Shown here: in pieces, positions 31,065-40,160 of the stretch
Numbering within the stretch: position 1 is the stretch's first letter
Layout: every line of letters begins with the position of its first letter
Assembly (NCBI GenBank): GCA_018435605.1
Contig: JAHDNF010000004.1
Location: 120,542-184,541 of the forward strand
From: a bacterium
Lineage (GTDB): Bacteria; Auribacterota; Auribacteria; Auribacterales; Auribacteraceae
Reading direction: 5' to 3'
Length of the DNA stretch: 64,000 nt
Made by a program: the position numbers and the translations under genes
The notes under the pieces: generated by a model
The model's database searches: none
What the model was told of the DNA's origin: nothing
What the model saw: only the letters and a program-made list of their open reading frames with translations

Positions 31065-32270
31065 TTATTTTATGTATGCTTTTAGCTTCTTAAGCGCTTT
31101 TCGCAGATATTTCAAAATACGGTTCTTTTTTTTGTTTTGTTTGATAACCGGCAACTCCGTCTTGCTTGCCGGCATAACCATTTTCGCCATATTGTATTCA
31201 AAAGGTTTTATACCGCTTCTTTTCGTCGGATTTACAATAGATGCCCGAATGATTGCATAACTCACAGGCACACTGCCGAACTGAGATCGCGTCGCCTGTT
31301 GAAACTCATCTTCTTCCCACATTAAAATAATATCTTCAGGGTCATAAGGATACAAAAGCGGATTATTGTCGAAAAACGTTCCTTCCCTATTTGGCAACGA
31401 CTTCTGCCGCCTGTTCACATTGATAAATAAGGAATCATTTTTACCTACACGGTAAATTGTCTTTATGTAACTATCCCTCGCATCTTTGTCCATTTCCATA
31501 AAAGAATTGAAGTTTAGACACAGATCGAACGATTTATCTTTCAGCATATCAAGATGTTGAGGAACATAAAACCAGAACTGAGAATCGCCAAACCCTGAGC
31601 CTTCGTCAAATTTTTGGTTGAATCTTATTTTTGCCTGACTCAAATGCTTGTATATTGTCGTACTAGAATTGATAAGCATTTCAGGCAGATCGACTATGCA
31701 GTAATTTCTAACGCAACCCATTTTTGACAAAAAAAATGCCAGATTGCCTGCTCCGGCGCCGATTTCGCAAATAGAAACCGGTTCCGAACCAAGATATGAC
31801 TCGATAAAATTCCGTATCAACAAAGCATAATAATAGTGCCGGGCCGTGGACATATCGGATTTTATAGATAGAGAACTTATAAAATCAATATAATTGTCAA
31901 GTATTTTATGGCGCTGAAGAAAATAAAGCGCGCAGGCGTGTTCCCATTTATCTTTCGCAACATCAAAATGTTTCATGCTGATTTTTTGGGAAATCTCGTC
32001 GAGTTTGCACATCAAGTCATAAGATTCTATGTAATCCGTATCGCAACGTGCCCCGCCTGCTACGGAACATGTAAAACCATACCCCAGACGAGTTATAATA
32101 TGCTCTATATCACTATATTTAAGTGTTTCGATATTAGCGTATGAATTACTTTTTTTCAGATCCTCAAGCTGTTTCTCCCAGAATAAACTCGGGGTATAAC
32201 CTACAGAAAAATTTTTTAGTTCTTTGATATAATTATGTATTTCCATCAAGTTTGCATCAGTATTATTCAT
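31065..32270 (-). CDS. Putative sugar O-methyltransferase (class I SAM-dependent)
   Basis: Likely methylates a sugar of the cell-surface glycan made by this cluster. The 401-residue protein has an all-alpha N-terminal half and a Rossmann methyltransferase core with motif I at 169-175 (CEIGAGAGNLAFF), an acidic motif II region (CIVDLPEML) and FDLCLNFNSFMEM as the post-motif. The layout matches the putative sugar O-methyltransferase family and resembles residues 150-330 of the fusion protein encoded at 38131-40143. It is the last gene of the polysaccharide run, 54 nt after its neighbour. Its ATG is preceded directly by a run of nine G residues (32272-32280 on the complementary strand) rather than a normal Shine-Dalgarno, which makes its expression a candidate for slippage-based switching. 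The exact acceptor is unknown. Confidence 0.75.
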   Translation of the reverse strand: MNNTDANLMEIHNYIKELKNFSVGYTPSLFWEKQLEDLKKSNSYANIETLKYSDIEHIITRLGYGFTCSVAGGARCDTDYIESYDLMCKLDEISQKISMKHFDVAKDKWEHACALYFLQRHKILDNYIDFISSLSIKSDMSTARHYYYALLIRNFIESYLGSEPVSICEIGAGAGNLAFFLSKMGCVRNYCIVDLPEMLINSSTTIYKHLSQAKIRFNQKFDEGSGFGDSQFWFYVPQHLDMLKDKSFDLCLNFNSFMEMDKDARDSYIKTIYRVGKNDSLFINVNRRQKSLPNREGTFFDNNPLLYPYDPEDIILMWEEDEFQQATRSQFGSVPVSYAIIRASIVNPTKRSGIKPFEYNMAKMVMPASKTELPVIKQNKKKNRILKYLRKALKKLKAYIK

Positions 32271-32271
32271 A

Positions 32272-32280
32272 CCCCCCCCC
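32272..32280. repeat. Poly-G(9) tract in the ribosome-binding position
   Basis: Nine consecutive C on the plus strand read as G9 on the coding strand, separated from the methyltransferase ATG by a single T. It is the longest G/C homopolymer I noticed in the window, and no other Shine-Dalgarno is present. Such tracts at promoters or start sites of surface-glycan genes are classic slipped-strand sites in other bacteria; here it is only a positional inference. Confidence 0.6.
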
Positions 32281-32324
32281 GAGCTATAATCTAATACAAT
32301 TTACATATCATAAGTAAAGTTCTA

Positions 32325-33161
32325 TTATTGCAGGTCAAATGCTAAAGGATCTATGCCGTCAATATGCAAAATCAGGGATGTTTTGCGTATATAAAACAAA
32401 GGCATCTGTTTTGTGAATTCAGATATAAATTTCGATACATCAGGTGATTTAGGAGCGTAATCGTGCCATACGATCATGCCGGAGGGAGCGAGCATTCTAA
32501 ACGCTTTTTCGGTGTCGTTTTTTACATTGCCGTAATTGTGGCCTCCGTCAATAAAAATGAAATCCATTTTTCCTTCAAATCCGGAAACGTCGAACTGCGT
32601 GGAATCACATTCTATAACAGTAACACGATCTTCAACAGCAGTATTCTTAAAATACAGCCCTTTGCTATCTTTAGCCTGCGAAGAAGATTCATCGTAATCC
32701 AGGGTATAAACATGGGTTTTATCCGTTGAATGAGCGAGATAATATGTGGTTTGTCCCATAAATGTTCCGAATTCAAAGATATTTACGGCGTGTTTTAGTT
32801 TTGCCAAGGCCACCAAATACAACATTTCTGCGTGATTGGCATGCCCGGATTCCTCGTGAATTATTCCAAGCGGAAGGCTAATGTCAGCGATTTCAGGAAA
32901 AAGGTCGGTCAGATATATTTCCCTGAGATTTGCGGATTTATGGTATCTGTTGAAAATCGGATCAAGATAATGATGGCTTAACTGCTTGTTTATTTTCCAT
33001 ATATTTCTGCTGTACTCAAGCATTTCGTCAAGTTGATTTTTCACACAGTACAAGTCTGTCAGCTTTTGCTGAACAACATCAATTCGCTGATTTATCTTTT
33101 TCTCGGTTTCCAATATTTTCCGGATACTGGCAGGAAGATTAAAAAACTCAAATATTCCCAT
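32325..33161 (-). CDS. Class I SAM-dependent methyltransferase (Methyltransf_24 type)
   Basis: Predicted cytoplasmic methyltransferase acting in surface-glycan modification. Of 278 residues, about 15-60 form a coiled-coil-like lead-in. The catalytic Rossmann part starts near 125: motif I FEFGTFMGQTT (129-139), acidic residue after strand 2 in VYTLDYD, strand 4 motif FIFIDGGHNY (201-210), and WHDY (232-235). The IDGGH/WHDY pair is typical of the Methyltransf_24 and cephalosporin-hydroxylase-like group. The gene lies 2 nt after its upstream neighbour, so translation is probably coupled; a GGAG lies about 14 nt before the ATG. Substrate cannot be read from sequence. Confidence 0.8.
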   Translation of the reverse strand: MGIFEFFNLPASIRKILETEKKINQRIDVVQQKLTDLYCVKNQLDEMLEYSRNIWKINKQLSHHYLDPIFNRYHKSANLREIYLTDLFPEIADISLPLGIIHEESGHANHAEMLYLVALAKLKHAVNIFEFGTFMGQTTYYLAHSTDKTHVYTLDYDESSSQAKDSKGLYFKNTAVEDRVTVIECDSTQFDVSGFEGKMDFIFIDGGHNYGNVKNDTEKAFRMLAPSGMIVWHDYAPKSPDVSKFISEFTKQMPLFYIRKTSLILHIDGIDPLAFDLQ

Positions 33162-33163
33162 GA

Positions 33164-34645
33164 TCAGCTTTCGTTCTCCAAATTTTTACTGTACGATTTA
33201 AGTAAAGTATATACAGCATGACAAATTATGGCAACGGGAAAAAAAGCCCACTGAGCCATTTTCGCAAACACGCTATCAGACTGCGTGGTCTGCGGCTGAA
33301 CGGCTATTTTCTCGATTGCCTGCACTACCAAAGGCGTACAAGCCCTATCTATACCATGCGGCCTGACAAATTTTTTGACGAACTCGTTCAACCCGTTTTC
33401 ATAAGATTCATCCCCGCTCAAAATATGATTAAGCCTGTTTATATGCGATTCAAAACTTTCGTCAGTAAAAAGTAGCCCGCCTTCTTTTAGATAGTGATAA
33501 TGCATAGTGCCTTTATTGGAATCCGCCATACCGGGCAGTTCAAGACTCAATACCGGTTTGCCGAGAATACCCGCTTCTATCATTGCACTGGTATTAATTC
33601 CAACCACTACCGAACTATAAAAAAGCGAATCGAAATATACCGATTTCGACCTATCACAAACCGGATTGTCGCCCGACCGCGGATACACAGCTACATTTTC
33701 GTACTCCGAAAAATCGACACCGGAAAACTGCAAAGAATTCTGCGGATGCGGGCGAATCAATATGCCGAGATTTTTTATAGATTCGATTTCAGACATCCTC
33801 ATTGCGCGTATCCAATCTTTTATAAACGCAACTTCCTTTTGAGAAATAAATTTTGAGGAGCAAAGATATAAAGCGTAATTACCGCTTTTCAAACCGGATT
33901 TCTCCAAAAACTCGGCGCGCGGCAAACTCGGTTTCCATGCAAACCACTGGTCATAACATTGCGCGCCGGTTACAAATATCTTTGATTCCGGCACATTGTG
34001 AAAGCGTACAGCCTCATTTTTCTGCAGGTCATTCCATAAGATTACCGCCTGCGGCTCTATCTTTATCAATCCCTTAGATGTAAGGTTATCCCAGCTGGCA
34101 ACACAGTACCCATTTGATATGCCTAACTTTACCGCGCTTTTAATATAATCCACCTGTTCAGACGCTAAATCTACATACGGAGTTACAAGCATGATATCCG
34201 GATTGAATTTTTCTATAAAATTATCTATCTGCCTGCACGAAGGGATTGCTTTTTCTATACTTTTGAAAACCGATATCAAAAATTTCAACATGCCCGGAAA
34301 TACAATAAAGGAGGCTCCCCTGTCAAAAAATACCGGTATTCGTCTGGAAGCGCGGTCTTTTATCTTAGAAAAACCGGCAAACGCAGGGTCAAGATATCTT
34401 AGGTAATCTATAAAATACCTTGATATCCTAGCGAAAACCCACCACGCATCTTTTCGTACAGGGGCACTTTCCGCAACAAAACATAAATTCGACACATTGT
34501 CAAACAATTCTTCGTAACCGCCGAATTTTTTATTGACCTTATTAAACGCCACATAAACTCGGTGCCCGCGCTGACAAAGCATTTTTATTGTAGTGTCGTA
34601 ATTCCTGAGATAACCGGAATGCCGCAATATAAATAAAACAATCAT
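33164..34645 (-). CDS. GT-B-like glycosyl/glycerophosphotransferase, paralogue A
   Basis: A 493-residue protein with a GT-B layout: N-terminal Rossmann half beginning MIVLFILRHSGYLRNY, a linker with NPDIMLVTPY (148-157), the signature ASWDNLTSKG (183-192), VTGAQCYDQWF (225-235), then the C-terminal nucleotide-binding half with LIRPHPQN and VVGINTSAMIEAGILGKPVL. The last motif is the usual glycosyl donor-binding turn in this group. A hydrophobic segment (FFPVAIICHAVYTLL) near the C-terminus could tether it to the membrane. Its ATG overlaps the stop of the paralogous upstream gene (ATGA, 4 nt), with no separate Shine-Dalgarno, indicating translational coupling. It probably adds a unit to the exported glycan; donor and acceptor are unknown. 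Confidence 0.7.
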   Translation of the reverse strand: MIVLFILRHSGYLRNYDTTIKMLCQRGHRVYVAFNKVNKKFGGYEELFDNVSNLCFVAESAPVRKDAWWVFARISRYFIDYLRYLDPAFAGFSKIKDRASRRIPVFFDRGASFIVFPGMLKFLISVFKSIEKAIPSCRQIDNFIEKFNPDIMLVTPYVDLASEQVDYIKSAVKLGISNGYCVASWDNLTSKGLIKIEPQAVILWNDLQKNEAVRFHNVPESKIFVTGAQCYDQWFAWKPSLPRAEFLEKSGLKSGNYALYLCSSKFISQKEVAFIKDWIRAMRMSEIESIKNLGILIRPHPQNSLQFSGVDFSEYENVAVYPRSGDNPVCDRSKSVYFDSLFYSSVVVGINTSAMIEAGILGKPVLSLELPGMADSNKGTMHYHYLKEGGLLFTDESFESHINRLNHILSGDESYENGLNEFVKKFVRPHGIDRACTPLVVQAIEKIAVQPQTTQSDSVFAKMAQWAFFPVAIICHAVYTLLKSYSKNLENES

Positions 34646-36279
34646 GATTTCAAATTGATCAATTCCGCTATTTTAGATTTGTTTAGCGTCACATCGCACG
34701 ATAAAAGCCCGTTTTGTTCGGTTACCTCCCACAATTCGAGAGGATCGCAACCCAATTCTTCGGCCAGCCTCGCGATTTTTTTCCACTGTCCGGAACGCAG
34801 TTTCCATTTAGTCCCTGTGCTTATTTTTGTAACCAGATACGCCGGCGGATAATATAATAGTTTATACAGCACTGTGAGAATATCGGATAAAACGCTTTTT
34901 CTAACGGTTATCGCAGAAAGTTTTTCGATCTCGTCGGCTACAATAGGGACGCAATCGGTTTTCAATCCGTTAGGCCGGATAAATTTCTCTACAAAATTTA
35001 ACATAGCTACCTGTAATGCTTCATCTCCGTTTACGATATTTTCAAGTTGCCGGATGTGTTCTTTCAGATTTTCAGCCACCAACAAAAATCCGCCGTTTTC
35101 CCTTAGAAGGTAATGAAAATGAAGCGTATTCGATTGGCTCCCGTTTAGTTCTTGCGCCATGATAGTAAGGATAGGCCGGCCTATAATAGCGCTTTCAATC
35201 ATGGCGCTGGTATTAATGCCGACAACAGCCCAACTGTGATAAATAGAATCGTAAAAGTTACTTATGGATTGATCCGTCAACGGGTATTCTCCCGCAGGCG
35301 GCCATATAGCCACATTGGGCAGACCTGTATAATCTACCTGTTCCCATTGTTTCACATGTTCCGGATAAGGCCTTATCAATATACCTGCCTGCGCAATATG
35401 CGGATTGTCCGAACCGCGGATCGCTTCAATCCAGCCGGTAACGAATTTTGTTTCGTTTGGCGCCATAAAGTTAGACGAACAAAGATATAGAAAAAAAGGT
35501 TTGTCAGGGTCTAGCCCCGCATTCCGGCAAAAATTTTCTCTCGATGTAGACGGTTTGCGATGAAACCACGCATCAAAATTCTGCGCTCCGGTACACTTTA
35601 TTGACGAAGGATTTATACCATGCATGGTTTGCGCTTCGTTTTTTTGCGTTTCATTCCATAAAATAACCTTGTCCGGCTTGCCTTTTATCAACCCTTTTGA
35701 CGTCAAATTATCCCAGCTGGCAACGCAATACGCTACAGGTATACCCAGCAGTCTCGACGCTTTGACATAATCGCCCTGAAAACTGCCTTGAGTAACCAAC
35801 GGTGTAACAAGAACAATATCCGGATCAATTTTTTCAATATATTTTTTCAACATGGACGGAACAGGAATATGATTATAAAATACGATGAAAATTTTTATCG
35901 CCGCGGTTACAGCGGGCAGAGAACTAAACACGGGTGTTTGTGTAAACATTTTTGTAAAAAGCGGATGCATTTTTACCTCGACTCGCTTTCTCAAACGAAA
36001 AGCGTTCTTAAAAACAGGCGTCAGATACCGCAGGTAATCTATTGCCCACGACACCGCTCTGGATAGATTAAACCACTTGCAGACAAATTTCGGCGTCTGG
36101 GTAACTATTATCCTGCCGGGAAATTCCGCGCTTACTTTTTCATCAAGTTTATCTTTCGCCTGTTTGGCAGGAATATCGAACGACAGGTGAATCGTATGGC
36201 CTCTTCGCGCAAGTTCAGATACCGTCGTATGATAATACCGCATATACCCCGGATGTAGCATGAAAAACAAAATCTTCAT
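34642..36279 (-). CDS. GT-B-like glycosyl/glycerophosphotransferase, paralogue B
   Basis: This 545-residue protein is a tandem paralogue of its downstream neighbour and shares the same landmarks: MLHPGYMRYYHTTVSELARRGH at the N-terminus, DPDIVLVTP, ASWDNLTSKG (187-196), CTGAQNFDAWFHRKPS, YLCSSNF, LIRPYPEH and VVGINTSAMIESAIIGRPIL. It carries an extra C-terminal tail of about 60 residues after a weakly hydrophobic helix. AAAGAG precedes the ATG by 2-7 nt. The start overlaps the upstream stop by 4 nt, as does its stop with the next start. Two copies side by side suggest consecutive or alternative transfer steps in one glycan. The family is inferred from the GT-B motifs, not from a characterised relative. 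Confidence 0.7.
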   Translation of the reverse strand: MKILFFMLHPGYMRYYHTTVSELARRGHTIHLSFDIPAKQAKDKLDEKVSAEFPGRIIVTQTPKFVCKWFNLSRAVSWAIDYLRYLTPVFKNAFRLRKRVEVKMHPLFTKMFTQTPVFSSLPAVTAAIKIFIVFYNHIPVPSMLKKYIEKIDPDIVLVTPLVTQGSFQGDYVKASRLLGIPVAYCVASWDNLTSKGLIKGKPDKVILWNETQKNEAQTMHGINPSSIKCTGAQNFDAWFHRKPSTSRENFCRNAGLDPDKPFFLYLCSSNFMAPNETKFVTGWIEAIRGSDNPHIAQAGILIRPYPEHVKQWEQVDYTGLPNVAIWPPAGEYPLTDQSISNFYDSIYHSWAVVGINTSAMIESAIIGRPILTIMAQELNGSQSNTLHFHYLLRENGGFLLVAENLKEHIRQLENIVNGDEALQVAMLNFVEKFIRPNGLKTDCVPIVADEIEKLSAITVRKSVLSDILTVLYKLLYYPPAYLVTKISTGTKWKLRSGQWKKIARLAEELGCDPLELWEVTEQNGLLSCDVTLNKSKIAELINLKS

Positions 36280-38144
36280 ATCTCTTTACCTGCCGGTATG
36301 TTGTTGTATAACAAATTATCCGCGACAAAATCCGGATCAATATCCGCAAGGCTGAAAACATCGAACCGGCAGTCATTCTTGTTTTTAAACAGGGCTCTCG
36401 ATACATCCAGATGCACGGAATAATTCCCGATTTCATTTTGATAAAAAGTCAAAGCCGGTACTCCGCAAAAAGGGCCTAGATAAGACGCTCCCCCATGCGT
36501 GCCGAGAAAACCCTTAGCTCTTTTCATGACCACCGTTTGCAATAAAAAATTCTCTCTGCAACCTACTGCGCCTTGTAAAAAGAATATGTTGTCCGATCGA
36601 AAAAAAGTACTCCAATCTTTGTGAAAATCCACCTCCAAACCTGTATTTAAAACCACTACCGGAATCCGTTTCGATATTTTCTCAACGAAAGATTTTATCA
36701 TATATCTAGTCTGCCGTGTTTCAGGTATATATGCTGTCGTATCAAACCTCACTGCGACAAACTGTTCGGGCAAATCATAATTCAAGGTTATATCGGGAAT
36801 ATGCCTGATTTGCTCAAAATCGAGATGTTCAAGTATAAAGTCCACAGGAAACGTCTGGTTCCACACCGAAGTAAACAATTTGTACATTATCGAAGGATGT
36901 ACGACATCGAAATCGGAAATATCATGCATCACTGCGACTTTTCTCAATATATCAGACTCAATCTCGGTAATTTCAAACTGCTTTATAGTACCGGACTTTT
37001 TCATTCTCATATCTTGAGCGTCTTTGAATTCCTCTGCGCTCATCACATCGAGAATATCGCAGTATCCTGCGCATACATCTTTGTACCAAGCGTCGGCGCC
37101 GTAACGGGAAACGCCTATTGTCCTGTCAGGGCTGATTTCGCATTCTTTCAAAATCCACCGCAAAAAAGGTATCCAGTAAAGTATCTCGTAACCTACGTCC
37201 GACAAATACGGTCCCGCAAATATGAATTTTTCAGTTTTCTTCAATTTGTCTAAAGCTTTTATAAAATCTTCAGGGTAACTTTTAGCATATTTTGCGTTAC
37301 AAGGCGTACCGGTTAAAACAACATCGCCATCATCGTCATCGTCGGATTCAAATATAAAGCCGTCCGCCATAGGCGCAGGGATTATGGAATCGCCGGAATT
37401 ACCGGCCATAACTTTATTCAATCTGTCATAAGCTAAAACAGCCTCGTCATAAGATCCGAAAAACACGCTCCGACCGTTATGAACAATCATTGCCTTATCT
37501 ATTTTTGACGGCAGATTTTGATATGACTGCGATATGAGAAAAACGGTTTTCGTAGCTATAATTTCATCGACCATTGCGTTGCACATCTGCCTGAAGTCAC
37601 CGGCTCCCATGGAAAAAATGTTCTCGAAAATAAAAATGTCGGCAGGAAGATAAATCGAAGTATAAAAATTAACCAATTTTAAGGTCGCCGGAGGTATATT
37701 TTTGATTTTTACCTTTTTCCATTCTCCAAGAGAACATTTCTCTATAATTTCAGCACAATCGGAGGCGAGCCTAGACGGATTTTTTGTCTGAATCATAACT
37801 ACAAGACGCAGGTACTCTTCAAGTGTCATAAGCGGGGTGCTGACCATTTTGCCGTTAGACACCAGCCTGCAAAACCCGTTTATAGTGATTTCTCCTGCGG
37901 ATGGATATGTCAGCCCTCCAAGCAATCTGGCAATAGTATCTACTCCGGAATTTTCACCGCCGAGAACAAGAAACGTCTCGCCCTCGGATATCGAAAAAGA
38001 AATATTTTTTATGGAAAAATACTGGTCAGGCCGTAGTTCGCCGCAGACTGTTTCCCTGCCGGTTACCATCTTTATCAAAGATTTAGCGCGAGAAACATCT
38101 ATATCGGAAGACAGTATCTTGGAAACGTCTTTAAACTCTATCAT
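36276..38144 (-). CDS. Catalytically eroded ABC-ATPase-like domain fused to a glycosyltransferase-like domain
   Basis: Residues 1-250 keep the outline of a Wzt-type ABC ATPase (IEFKDVSK, FSIKNISFSISEGETFLVLGG, PSAGEITING), but each nucleotide-handling motif is lost. Walker A reads GGENSGVDT (62-70) with Val for the essential Lys. The LSGG region reads NIPPATLKLV. Walker B reads IFIFEN instead of hhhhDE. The switch His is Gln in LISQS. Residues about 290-622 form a separate domain (GPYLSDVGYEILYWIPFL, FVAVRFDTTAYIP, LGTHGGASYLGPFCGVP) that resembles GT-B or pyruvyl-transferase folds. The gene overlaps its neighbours by 14 nt upstream and 4 nt downstream and sits two genes after the ABC-2 permease, so it belongs to the glycan export module. 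It may be a regulatory or structural partner rather than the motor. Confidence 0.72.
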   Translation of the reverse strand: MIEFKDVSKILSSDIDVSRAKSLIKMVTGRETVCGELRPDQYFSIKNISFSISEGETFLVLGGENSGVDTIARLLGGLTYPSAGEITINGFCRLVSNGKMVSTPLMTLEEYLRLVVMIQTKNPSRLASDCAEIIEKCSLGEWKKVKIKNIPPATLKLVNFYTSIYLPADIFIFENIFSMGAGDFRQMCNAMVDEIIATKTVFLISQSYQNLPSKIDKAMIVHNGRSVFFGSYDEAVLAYDRLNKVMAGNSGDSIIPAPMADGFIFESDDDDDGDVVLTGTPCNAKYAKSYPEDFIKALDKLKKTEKFIFAGPYLSDVGYEILYWIPFLRWILKECEISPDRTIGVSRYGADAWYKDVCAGYCDILDVMSAEEFKDAQDMRMKKSGTIKQFEITEIESDILRKVAVMHDISDFDVVHPSIMYKLFTSVWNQTFPVDFILEHLDFEQIRHIPDITLNYDLPEQFVAVRFDTTAYIPETRQTRYMIKSFVEKISKRIPVVVLNTGLEVDFHKDWSTFFRSDNIFFLQGAVGCRENFLLQTVVMKRAKGFLGTHGGASYLGPFCGVPALTFYQNEIGNYSVHLDVSRALFKNKNDCRFDVFSLADIDPDFVADNLLYNNIPAGKEI

Positions 38145-40143
38145 GCAACAATTTTTTTACTTTTTTCACAGTTTTATCTATGACTATTTTCTTGACCTTC
38201 TTATATTTATTAAAAACCCTCGCCGGATATTTTTTTAAATCTTTATACGCCTGAGAAAACAAAAAGCAAAACCCCATTTTTAAAATTGAGAGCCGGTCAA
38301 CAGCGATATAATCCGGTTTTTTTAGAAAATAATTTTTAATAAACCCCGCAAAACTTACAAACCACCACGGCAAATAGATATATAACGGTTGCCCGTTATC
38401 CGCGAACAGCGTCCGCCGTTGACGGCGTATAGTTGTCCGGTTGATTTTCCGGCGAAACCACAAATATAAAGGAACCTGAGTAAATTGTCCGTATAAAGAA
38501 AGCTCGAACATCAGATTCCTGTCCGGAAGCAACATTCTGCGAAATACCCCAGCCTTTTTGAGGTGGTCTGCGCGAAACAACCCGTAAACCATATTGCCTG
38601 CGCCTTTAAGTTTTTTACAGGCTAAATAAAACCTTTTCTCCGGATCGTCAATACCTTCAGTGGAAAACACGGTTTTCTTTTCCACAACAGGTAAACTATT
38701 TTCAGAAATCCCTTGGGTCAACGGATAACAAAGAACAACACCAGGATTTCTTTCCATCGATTCGAGCATTGCGGATATCCAGTACGGATTCCATATATCA
38801 TGATCACTGATCCACGCAAAATATTCCGCGGACGGATATTTTTCAACGCATAACTCAAAAGTTTTCCGCCATGCGTTTATCATTCCCGACCTTTGCTCGT
38901 TAGCAAAATAAAATATTCTTTTATCGTTTTTCATATAGTCAGCTATGATTTGTCCGGACTGATCGGAGGAAGCGTCGTTCAAAACAATCAGAGCAAAATC
39001 CGTATACGTCTGGCCTAAAATGGAATCCAGCGCATCCGCCAAATATTTCTCTCCGTTGTACACCGGCATTCCAAGCACGACTTTCGGATTTTCAGGAATT
39101 AAGCAGACCGCGTTTTTCTTCCGTAACGCACCGATAATATGTTTGTAGTTCGTCTGGATAACTTCGTTGTTATTGTCAAAAACAGTTTTAAGTTTTGTGT
39201 CTTTCATAGCGCCGGTATAATCCGTACCTATGAGGGGCATTTGTGTTAAGATGTAATATTTGTTCATTATGGCATGAACATTATCGAGTTCTCTGTTGTA
39301 AGATGAACAATCCCTGTTGAGGCTATACAGGTTTTTACAAGCCAGATCAACGGCTTTTCTCAGGTATTCATCCACTTGACTTGATGTCATTTCCTGAAAA
39401 GAAACCATATTAACCATAATATCCGGCGTAATTCCATTTATCTTTGATGTAAGGGTGTTTGGGATAAAAATAAAATCGTACTCCTGCCATGACGCAAGCA
39501 CGGATGATATGTTGTCATTATCGCAAATCGCTATTTGCGATTGAGGAAACGCCGTTTTCAAATAAACCGCGGAAAAAACGAACAGCTCCGCAAAATCGGT
39601 TACAAGATATGTGCTGTCCGGGAAAAATGTCTTGAATTGATAAGCAAAACCGCCCCAGCCTGCTCCAATTTCCCAAATAAGATTGCGGGCGCAATTTTTC
39701 TTAAAAAAATCTAACAACCCGGCTTTCTTCATGCCCAGCAAAACTTCGGTAAACTTTAGGGTATCCACATTGTAGAGTTCCCCGTCTATTTCATACCCGA
39801 ACCCGCCGAGTATTCTTGATTCCGGTATGATAATGTCTTCGGCTCCGGATGAGCGAAGAAAATTAAGCCTTTTCTCCAGCACAGCTTTTTTAGCGGTCTG
39901 GTTTGTTCTGTAATCATAAGTTTTAAGGCCGGTTATATGATAACAATGATGCCTGAGTTTTTTTATTATAAGCGGTGAGGCCTCCATCATATAATCGAAA
40001 TTAGACAGTTCCTCCCGCCAATATTCGCTTGGCTGGCCGACAACCTTGTCGCCGTCAGCGTTGCGGCTGATGATATTCATCACTTTTTCGCGGACTTCCA
40101 GATATGTTTCGTATTCAATACTATTTTTTATCGTTGCTGGCAT
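38131..40143 (-). CDS. Fusion of putative sugar O-methyltransferase and GT2 glycosyltransferase
   Basis: A bifunctional 670-residue cytoplasmic protein. Residues about 100-340 hold a class I methyltransferase resembling the gene product of 31065-32270: motif I WEIGAGWGGFAYQF (157-170), LVTDFAEL and YDFIFIPNTL. Residues 353-560 are a family 2 glycosyltransferase: VVLGMPVYNGEKYLADALDS (355-374), VLNDASSDQSG, and the metal-binding DxD-like WISDHD (444-449). A basic C-terminus (KKVKKIVIDKTVKKVKK) may contact membrane lipids. It overlaps the next gene by 14 nt and follows the permease gene by 17 nt. Methylation and sugar transfer on one chain suggest capping or modification coupled to polymer growth; that role is inferred. 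Confidence 0.8.
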   Translation of the reverse strand: MPATIKNSIEYETYLEVREKVMNIISRNADGDKVVGQPSEYWREELSNFDYMMEASPLIIKKLRHHCYHITGLKTYDYRTNQTAKKAVLEKRLNFLRSSGAEDIIIPESRILGGFGYEIDGELYNVDTLKFTEVLLGMKKAGLLDFFKKNCARNLIWEIGAGWGGFAYQFKTFFPDSTYLVTDFAELFVFSAVYLKTAFPQSQIAICDNDNISSVLASWQEYDFIFIPNTLTSKINGITPDIMVNMVSFQEMTSSQVDEYLRKAVDLACKNLYSLNRDCSSYNRELDNVHAIMNKYYILTQMPLIGTDYTGAMKDTKLKTVFDNNNEVIQTNYKHIIGALRKKNAVCLIPENPKVVLGMPVYNGEKYLADALDSILGQTYTDFALIVLNDASSDQSGQIIADYMKNDKRIFYFANEQRSGMINAWRKTFELCVEKYPSAEYFAWISDHDIWNPYWISAMLESMERNPGVVLCYPLTQGISENSLPVVEKKTVFSTEGIDDPEKRFYLACKKLKGAGNMVYGLFRADHLKKAGVFRRMLLPDRNLMFELSLYGQFTQVPLYLWFRRKINRTTIRRQRRTLFADNGQPLYIYLPWWFVSFAGFIKNYFLKKPDYIAVDRLSILKMGFCFLFSQAYKDLKKYPARVFNKYKKVKKIVIDKTVKKVKKLLHDRV

Positions 40144-40160
40144 AGTTGTGCTTTGAATTC

